From Ascidia mentula (lineage: Eukaryota; Chordata; Ascidiacea; Phlebobranchia; Ascidiidae), in assembly GCA_947561715.1 (NCBI GenBank), contig OX387202.1:7639001-7703000 (forward strand): 64,000 bases of DNA, given 5' to 3'. The position numbers were made by a program, and so were the translations under genes. Under the pieces are notes generated by a model that was not told the origin of the DNA, did no database searches, and saw only the letters and a list, made by a program, of their open reading frames with translations. This document shows positions 55,913-64,000 of this stretch, one piece after another (the first letter of the stretch is position 1; every line of letters starts with the position of its first letter).

Positions 55913-57641
55913 TTTCTTCTGTTCTGAAGATACACAATAAATGCACAGTCACAATTGTGGATATGTCGTTTTAGAAAATATTTATTTTTTACATGTGCAT
56001 AAATTTTTTACATGTACAAGCCAGATTGGAAAAAATGTCTGATAAATTATCCGCGCACTTTAGCGAAAATTTACAGATAATCCAAATCCACGCAATATTA
56101 TTTAGCTTATGCATTAACATACAGAAAAACGTTGCGATCGTAAATAAAAAATTTTAAAAATAGGGTTTCAAAATCAAATAGTTAAGGTTGGTCCACTAAT
56201 CAAGATGTTTTTGAAGCAAAAAACAAGTAAGATGATTGCTTCATTTATGTTAATATTATTGACACAACAATTCCTATATATAGGCTATATTATATCCACA
56301 CATTATTAACTTGGCTATTTCATACCACACATAGCTTCATTTTTCTCTTGATATTCCATTGTCTTGAAGAAGATCACAGAAATAATAGGTACCTACGTTG
56401 GGGTTTACATGAAACTTAAATTATAATTGTTTGTGCAGAGTGACTTGTCAAGGATATGATATCTATGACTAGAGTTAGTAATGATATGATTAAAAAATTG
56501 CCAAATTTGAAAATGGTCAAATAGATGAAATAAAATAGTAGATGTTGCTTTTGTGATTGTGCATGCATTGGAATAAAAACCAAAGAGACGCTGGTCGACA
56601 AAACTTTTTTCCAGTCGACAAAACTTTAAACGCCCATAACTTTGCCGTTTCCCAATGGATTTCAAACATTTTTGCACAAGTTGCATGGAATAGCATGTAG
56701 TTTCAAAAAATTTAAAAAAATGGAAAAAAATCCAACGATTTATGGGACGGATATTAATGTAAATTGTCCCGAACTGCGGCCACGACCATTCATACACCGA
56801 TGGAAACTACATTAATAACCCTTCCCAACCATACCAAACTTGTCTAATTTTCGCATCTAAATGTAAACCTACTGACCGAATATTATTCAAAACCGTCATA
56901 AAAAAATACACTTTTTCGTCAACACTTTTGTCCTTCATATTCCGTCACATTTCTCGACCATGCTGAAGGGTCGCATGGGCGAAGACCCGACATCAAGCTC
57001 CCGACACCGATGGTCTGTTCTTGGAGCGAAGTTCGGACTGAGACCAAAACAGAGATCTGGGACCGAACACGCTGATCTATGAGATCACGTTGTGATCTGT
57101 TAAACCGGATCTGTTTCTTGTGGAAAGGGTCGCAAATATATAGGGATACATTAAAGACGAGACAGAAACAAAGAGATAATTGCTGCGATTACGCGACAAA
57201 GAACTTAGAAGAAGTAACGCAATTTGAAAGACGTAACGCAAGCGAGATAACTCGTGTATAGGCGCCAGAAAGACGAATGTAAATGAAAAAGAGTACAAAG
57301 CGGTTTCAAAATACCAAGTTTATACAAAATATTAATAAATATTCGAACTACGACAAGCCAAAATCCCTACATAGCTTCCCAACCGAACAAGCGTTTTCCG
57401 AAAACTGATTAATGCGCGCGCAGATATCCAAGTCTTGCACATATAAAAAAAGTCCATCGTGGCATGCTCTTCTTATCGCTTGACATATAACGTCGTGAAG
57501 TAGGAATTGACGAGCATTGCCACGGACTTCATCTTTGTTGCTTGGACGTGGGTGCGTCGATTTTGCGCCGCGGTTTCGGGAAAACTTGTGTGGAATAGGC
57601 GTAGTCAATCGTCGTAAAAATGCTTTGAAACGGTTGAATTA
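55913..57641. other. Upstream flank of aconitase/IRP1, no gene recognised
   Basis: It should hold the promoter and 5' UTR of the aconitase gene. Frames at 56405-56797 and 57348-57608 on the minus strand lack motifs and splice partners. The part from about 56930 to 57620 is richer in CpG than its surroundings and may be an old unrecognised repeat. Confidence 0.35.
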
Positions 57642-58998
57642 GGGGAAAGTCGTGTAATTTGGACCACTTAAGTTAAAACCCCAATAAAAAAAAATATAGT
57701 AGTTGATCGGAAGAGTTATTGACACGATTTGGTATGTTATCACCCAAACTATTGTCAAGCAAAAAAACAGATTCTAGTTGTTATCATGTAGGGAATAATT
57801 AGTAATTAAAAATTTTGGACCGAGTGGTCCAATTTACACACTCCGTGTGTAATTTGGACCAGTAGTGTGTGTAAATTGGACCACTCACAATCCATGTGAT
57901 TTCTCTTTCACTAAGTTGCTAAAAAGTAATGACAACCTTACACAAAAAACATTGTCACAATTTTTTGTACATTTCCACAATATTTAATTTGAGCTCATAA
58001 GTTTTATTAAACAGTATTTCTAAAATATGAAACAGTAAAATAACTAAAAATGACAAACAAACTTGAACACTGCAAAACAATACCATAAAATAAAGATATT
58101 CAAAGAAAAAAAAACTTAACAACCATTGAAAACAACTACAATCTTATGCAAAAAAGCCATAATAATTGAAGAGCTGCAGACATGTTCAACCAGTTGATGT
58201 TCTAAATCTTCGGGAAGGTCTGTGCACATTCCTATGTGTTTCTTGGAGGCCACAGCATGCATATTTTTGCCTTCAACATGTCTCCTTAATGTGGTTTTTG
58301 GTACATTATAGGTCTTTGCCCAATTTTCCTTCAGTAACTGACTTAATTACTCAGTTGCATTGCCTCTTCCGACCAATTCAGATACATTCCTTACATGCCT
58401 AGATTTTCTAGACTCTCGTGTTGACATATTTAATGCTTATGACAACAGGCAGTTATGGTATATAAACATATAATAGATTGTTAGCAAAATTTTATTCAGA
58501 TGTGACCTTATGATATATTATGCAAATTTTACCATATGTGTTAACTGTGTGCCTTTAATAATGCAAAAAATAATTAATATCAGTCCCTGTCGCCCAGTCC
58601 AAATTACACACATCATAGGGGTCCAAATTACACACTATCAACACATTTTTTGTACCTACTCTACTTTACTCTTGAGAAGCAGTAGTAGATTGGGCTTAAT
58701 ATACCGAAAGCAGTTACAGTTATATAACGCAAAAATCATGCCCAGCTGGATTTGCAATACACAGTAGGGAGATAATCACTAACAGTTTAATTTTTAAAAC
58801 AAATATCAATTGGAGATTTTTTACAATTCCTCTTCTAACTACCGGGCTGTACTGCGCACAGTTTCAACTCGTCTGCTTTTCCCGTTTTATCGGGTCTTCT
58901 TTCAAGCTGTACAAAAGATTTTTCGCCATCTAGCGTATATTTAAAAAAAAACGGGTAAACCAAATTACACGCAGGGTCCAAATTACACGACTTTCCCC
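57642..58998. mobile_element. Pogo-like DNA transposon relic with subterminal repeats
   Basis: Perfect 24-bp terminal inverted repeats begin GGGGAAAGTCGTGTAATTTG and are flanked by TA at 57640-57641 and 58999-59000. The word GTCCAAATTACAC, or its complement GTGTAATTTGGAC, recurs in both orientations near the left end (about 57828-57888), near 58595-58640 and near the right end (58970-58990), forming subterminal repeats. The minus strand holds a decayed transposase N-terminus (58165-58340). At 1,357 bp it is too short to be autonomous. Confidence 0.8.
58165..58340 (-). pseudogene. Transposase N-terminal fragment (HTH_psq-like)
   Basis: An open stretch of about 53 codons reads LKENWAKTYNVPKTTLRRH, then VEGKN...GMCTDLPEDLEHQLVEHV. 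This is the helix-turn-helix arrangement (K-x-Y-N-V-P-x-T-T-L-R-R) and linker found at the start of pogo/Tigger-type transposases. In-frame stops lie upstream and no DDE catalytic domain follows. It lies inside the TA-flanked inverted-repeat element. Confidence 0.55.
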
Positions 58999-60389
58999 TA
59001 TAACTGGAGAAGGCAAAATTACACGAAAGAGTAAACTGTCGATTAAGATTACAAAGAAATGTGATAATTTTAGGCTAGGTTGGCCATACGCATGTCGGTA
59101 AGCAAACTTGCCAAATCATTAAAAACCATACATGGAATATCTAGGGGGCATAAACGGCCTAGTGGGTTGCTTAGGAAATTAGGCTAACTTACTTTTGTGC
59201 TATGTGTAGAGGAGAGATATGGGCGTAACATAAAACCACAATAGATAGAATACTTAAACGTGTAACATATACTTCACAGAAATCAGTGCTTGTATTTCGT
59301 AATGTTTTTGTGCAGCATTGCACAGGCATTTCATAATTCATTTCGTTGGCAGCATTGCATAAGCATTTGCAAGCCCGTAACCAAACGTATTAAATATTTC
59401 CCAAGTTTCAACTCAAATGACAAACCTACGAATGTTCTGAACGTGTGAACCAATGACTCCCCAGCACGCGTGAATCATCTATATCCGTTCCCACATATAA
59501 TCTCGATGTGTACTGTATTTTATGCTCTTGTATTAGGCTATATTACTTCGACCTTTTGGTGATATCACTTGACATTATTGACCAATCCGCGCTCATTGAC
59601 AAGACACTGCTATTATTACTGAGACTCTACAAACTATTTGCCGGCTTGGGATTTATTCCCATAGCCTGATAATGAACTGTTTATTTGGATTCAGCGGCTG
59701 GTGAGAACGAGGCAGAAGCAGGCTTAACAATCGAAGAGGCTCAATTCGCGCTCAAGCTATCGAGACCCTGTTAAATATCTCTGAGACACATTAAGAGTTA
59801 TTTACAAAAGATTCATTTTCCTGCAAATTCCGATTGCATGTTTTGTTGCTCTTATATAACCCTAAATAATGTCCCACTGGGGGGATCAAATGCCCCCAGG
59901 GATAAAAAAATGCACCTGTACAGCACCCAATTTTGACCAGAATGCGCAGATAGGGGGGAGGAGATCTTTTATAAAACTACAAATGGCTGGGCAGTTTTCT
60001 GTAAATATAGCTGCCTATTAATTTAATTTCCTCAGCAACCGGCACCAAGTGGCTATACCGGATTCAAACGCCACCAAAAGTGGGATTTCCCGCTGGCGAC
60101 ACTTTTTTTGATAGAAATACCAACCTGCGTCCTATTTTTTAGAGCGCCAAAACTAACGAAAACCTTCAGTTTTTCGGGTTTGCTTTTCGTTTACCGATAC
60201 AGTATCAATTTACACTATAAAAGGAAGCCTTGTATTATGCGTGCAGTTGTTTATTGGTGGTTTGATTGGAACTCAATTCGAAAGACCAATGTACAGGTTT
60301 TGAAGCTTCACTTTCTTTTCCTATTCGAACTCCTCTAGTACATGGGATCAAAGAGTATTCAAAGTTTTAGCAATATATATATTTGGATT
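58999..60389. other. Intergenic between the pogo-like element and the NUP93 3' end
   Basis: No gene or clear repeat was recognised. The NUP93 3' UTR and poly(A) site lie just left of 60390. Confidence 0.35.
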
Positions 60390-62717
60390 TTATTTGATTT
60401 GCACTTCTTGTTTGACCAATACAGAAGTAGTGTCAGCAGGCAAATGATAAGGAAGCATTCCTGCAAAAATTATCAATGCCCTTGCAGATTTTTTCAGTAC
60501 ACTTCTTTCCTTATTTGAAACACTGCCAAATAAAAAGAGGAATTAAAAATGCAAAATGGGCAACTTTTATGCAAAACACCTCTGAGATCGTTTGGTCAAG
60601 AGATTCATCGCTGCCAAAAGAAGGGGAGATATGTTTTGACGAATTTCATCTGAATACATTTTGAATCTCTGTGCAACCTCAGAAACCTAAAATTTTGCAT
60701 CGTTTCATTTGGAAATACATGCTATATTCCTAACCAAACGCCCAAAGAAAACATTTTAATGCATTGTTGTTAAAATGCTTTAATTTGGTGCATTGCATGA
60801 TCTAATTGGGAGTGGAATAAGTTTTAAATAATGTGATGTTTCTCATACCCATGACATTACGCAAATCTTGTAGAAGTGATTCTATTCTTGTAAACTACAC
60901 TATTTCCATAAACAAATACCTACTTTTGGTGTATTTGCATATAAACTATGCAAAAAATCAATTATTCTATATTCAGACAATATATTCAGACTCTTTTTGA
61001 AAACAGCTACACCAAAAACCTGTTCAGTATCAAGGGGTAGAAGTTGCAATTCTGTTAATACATCCAACGCCTGATCATGTCGTTCTGAATGATACAGATC
61101 AAAAAATGCCACCAAATCCAACAACAAATGGAAAGTTGACAGAAGGGAAGCAGAAGTTTCTACACCCTGTAAAACCATCAACTTTTAGTAAAAGTTATAG
61201 AAGTAGCCATTCAATTCTTTTTATGTATGACATATTTATTAATATTCTTTATGTTTACTTGAGATGAATCACTTGGCAATAATGCTAGTTAATTGTTCTT
61301 TGGAATTTAACCGTTTTCCTTTTTCTTATTTTTGTGATACAATTGAAACATTTTTCTGTTGTTAAATTTCAGTGTGTGAAGTTAACAATGATCCTTGAAC
61401 CTGTTTCTGATATCTGTGAGCAATATCAAGAGCAAGCTTCTTTATTCTGGGCCGGTCAGGTTGATATTGATCATTCTTGCTACATGTAGCTGATAACAAC
61501 CTGTGGCAGAGATAGCCTTAATATCGGTTATATGAATCTAACAGGTTGTTTCTATTGTTTAGGGTAACTGGTTGTTTTGATTGTTCAAAATAACAGGTTT
61601 TATTTGTTCAAAACCTAAAATACTAAACAATTCAAAATTTAGTGCACAACTAGCCAACACATTTGTCAAATCTAACTGTACTATCACTTTTGTTACAATA
61701 GTAGCAGAAAATACAACAATTATTTCTGTACAAACACCGTGTCTTGCAACATGTTTAGTTGTCCTTAATTGTTTAAAATGTTCTGGTGTATCACAATTTA
61801 AACATACAAAATCAAAGTTCTTTGGGGGATCAGCAAAGAACAAGTTAAGTCAGCTTTAATTTTAGACTAAAACTTTAAACATTGCAACAAATTGTCCTGG
61901 TAGATTTATGATTGGTTTGTTAAATGTGCTGTTAATTATTTTAAAGTGTGTCACATGCAAAAAATATTAAGAACTACTAAAACTGAAATTCACAAAAACA
62001 TCAAACTGGTTCAGTAAAATTTGCCCTTTCTTAACTGACAAATGTTTAACCAGTAAACTTCAGACAAAACTACTTCCACTATACAAGTTTACTTTAAATT
62101 GAGACAACTTAACCAAACTCAGATGTGTGACCAAAAAATAAATATTTACCTGTTAAGAAGATTCAAAACTTTATCGACATTTCCAGAAAGATCATGCAGT
62201 AAAATGGCATCTTCATGAAGACCCTTGCTTTCAGTAAATTCTGCAATCTGTGTGAAATATATTTTAATGTAAATAGAAGTATTTGATTTTTGTTCTTATC
62301 CAAAAATATTGTTGTGGAATCACAAGACGCTGCACACTTTTGCTAGAACCGCTACAATTGTTTGAAAAAGAAAATCAATTAAATACCTGAGATATTATTT
62401 TCTTTGTGTTGGAACAATACTTGTCAATTAAACCAACTCTCCGACTGCCATCAGCATTAAGTTTACCAAGCAACAAGTCATACTCTGCAGTTTCCTGAAC
62501 CTGATTTAAAAGTTTGTGTCAAAAAAAACTTATTAGTAATAATTTAATAAGTAGAAATACCAGTTCATGCAAACATTTTTCAAAAAAAGAGTATCCTTCA
62601 ACTTTGATATCCCTTATCAGATAGTAGTAGCAAATGGCAACAGATGGTTTTCCTAATTCGAATCTTTGCGTATAAAGCATGACAAGTCTAGCGATATTAA
62701 GTTGACATGAGGTGAGC
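60390..62717 (-). CDS. NUP93: Nucleoporin NUP93, C-terminal exons (5' part outside window)
   Basis: NUP93 is a scaffold nucleoporin of the inner ring of the nuclear pore; its alpha-helical solenoid links NUP205/NUP188 and NUP155. Seven exons, 5' to 3': 62717-62561, 62500-62387, 62247-62150, 61479-61401, 61166-61020, 60686-60580 and 60522-60390 (stop TAA); all phases match. Family segments are LNIARLVMLYTQRFELGKP, AEYDLLLGKLNADGSRRVG, IDKYCSNTKKIISQIAEF, RIKKLALDIAHRYQKQ, TFHLLLDLVAFFDLYHSE, YSDEIRQNISPLLLAAMNLL and the terminal ARALIIFAGMLPYHLPADTT. These line up in order with the last ~280 residues of vertebrate NUP93. Exon 62717 starts in phase 2, so more exons lie upstream, beyond 64000 or unrecognised in 62.7-64 kb. 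The last intron is only 57 bp. The final residues (VKQEVQIK) differ from the vertebrate end. Confidence 0.93.
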
Positions 62718-63068
62718 CTGGTAAAACACCAAATAAATGATAAGTTGAAACATCTTGTGCAATACAACACATTCGCATAAAATGTTGGACGCATCATCAT
62801 GTTTGTTCTTGTTTACATAAGTAAATAAATCGATCTATAAATATATTAACATACATTTTGTGAAATTTGACCCAACTCTAGCTTCTGATCTTAATCATAA
62901 ATGTGTATACACTCCTTAATAAATACATCAAAAAATCTAGACCGAACAGATACAAAACAAAAAAGTGACCTTGTATTAATTTGACTCATTTCAATTAACT
63001 GCACCAATTCTGAAACGATAACCATGCTGAAATATAGTTACCATGTCTACATACCTATAAGAGAAAGA
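62718..63068. other. NUP93 intron or flank, nothing recognised
   Basis: AT-rich, no exon seen; expected to be intronic because the preceding exon begins in phase 2. Confidence 0.4.
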
Positions 63069-63420
63069 ATTCATGGTTCTGACTTGGGCCTGTTGTCACA
63101 ATGCTGCAGGTAAAGATTGGCTGAGAATGCATTGGTTTAGATAAAAGTTTTTTAATAAAGTACAGGTAGTGCAATGGTAAATGTTCTTTGGTGAAAATTT
63201 AAAAAAACTAACAGTGAACCTCTATCCGCTGAATTTTCTTTGGTGCTTGGTACTTATATTCCCCGACAATTTCTGCTGAGCCCAAACATTAAATTTTTAC
63301 TAAATAGGATTAACCACTGTGCCGCACATGTTTTATTGTAGTACCCCTATCTAAACCAATGCATTTTCAACCAATCTTAATTTGCAGACTAATAGTAGAC
63401 ATGAAGTTGGAACCATGAAT
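63069..63420. mobile_element. Fold-back element with ~75-bp imperfect inverted repeats
   Basis: The left arm 63069-63141 starts ATTCATGGTTCTGACTT and ends AATGCATTGGTTTAGAT. The right arm, about 63349-63420, is its reverse complement at roughly three quarters identity, with ATCTAAACCAATGCATT and GGAACCATGAAT. The ~200-bp interior is non-coding. It is probably a MITE inside a NUP93 intron. No clear target duplication was seen. Confidence 0.7.
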
Positions 63421-64000
63421 ATAAAGCATTATTTTAGAATCCTGCAAAACCAATTAAATCTAGGTATTAAAAAAAAAGCAATAAAAATGAAGTGAGCTGC
63501 AGATGGGAACACTGTTCGACCAATTAAACTTATCAGTGCAACTTGGTGCCTTATTAATTATGTATGATTTTCATTGGACGAATTTATTTAATGCATGTAT
63601 TTATTTATAGTTTTGCTTATACAGTAAAACACTACACTGCCAAACCGGGTTTTTTTATTTCAATACAAAAATTCTGAGAAATGTCCGAAATGGCTGCAGA
63701 AATTTTGTTTTGGACATTTACCATGTATATTTAGAATTTAAAATCCGAGCGAGTATTACACGACAATGCAAATCCTGTTGCGTATCATGGGCTGTCAAGA
63801 CTCAACAACAAAGCACCATGAATCATGATAATGACGCCCTAAGCACTGCAAGGCAAACTTGCGCGACGCACAATAGGATGCACTTTGCGCTCGCTGTTAT
63901 TTCCTTGCCAAAATGCATTCGGACATTATGTCCGACATGGCTTGAATTTTTACTGACATTTCGTAAAAAAAATCGGTCAATGAACGGCAAATGACACACA
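63421..64000. other. Window end, no exon recognised
   Basis: GAGCTGCAGATGGGAACACTGTTCGACC at about 63494 weakly resembles a MITE family A end. The frame at 63710-63994 (+) has no motif. Confidence 0.3.

Noticed and set aside
60924-61166. Longer version of the NUP93 penultimate-region exon, running to a GTAGGT donor at 60923
   Set aside because: Ending at the CAG/GTTTTT donor (61020) joins in phase to VSEVAQRFK...SDEIRQN, which matches NUP93; the longer reading does not.

Overview
The window reads as compact, AT-rich animal nuclear DNA. Genes are split into many short exons by GT-AG introns, and the introns are full of small DNA transposons. The gene set (a Dbx homeobox gene, BBS4, cytosolic aconitase/IRP1, mitochondrial thioredoxin, NUP93 and an intron-rich xylose isomerase) and the intron density fit a tunicate, most likely an ascidian such as Ciona. 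The species call is inference. Exons were assembled by eye from protein similarity plus splice sites. For every multi-exon gene the exon phases were checked to add up in frame.

Layout. Positions 1-113 hold a possible 3' tail of an upstream plus-strand gene. A complete three-exon Dbx-type homeobox gene lies at 1507-6557 (+). A tRNA-derived SINE-like element (8790-9216), a tRNA-Leu(AAG) (10535-10616) and a MITE (10770-11002) follow. A long minus-strand gene for an EF-hand/WD-repeat protein of the WDR49/WDR64 type covers 11217-19301 in 23 recognised exons; its last exon is unresolved. An unrecognised minus-strand gene of at least five phase-compatible exons lies at 21428-22740. A complete ten-exon xylose isomerase (24652-28262, -) is divergent from a complete fifteen-exon BBS4 (29365-34206, +). 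BBS4 converges on a three-exon mitochondrial thioredoxin (34818-35526, -).

The right half is dominated by cytosolic aconitase / iron regulatory protein 1 (43694-55912, -; 20 exons, 904 codons). Its 3' end lies in a 5,955-bp direct tandem duplication (36026-41980 and 41981-47935) with nearly identical copies. The distal copy is an orphan block of exons 14-20 plus a truncated exon 13. The aconitase introns carry several hAT-like elements with 8-bp target duplications, a TA-flanked element, and a Penelope-like retroelement relic that was duplicated with the block. A pogo-like element with a decayed transposase fragment lies at 57642-58998. The C-terminal exons of NUP93 (60390-62717, -) and a fold-back element (63069-63420) end the window.

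The genes are ordinary, functionally unrelated neighbours: a transcription factor, cilium-related proteins, sugar and iron metabolism, redox and the nuclear pore. The most unusual items are the near-identical tandem duplication, the animal xylose isomerase, the unrecognised five-exon gene, and the SINE-like elements whose tails form inverted repeats.
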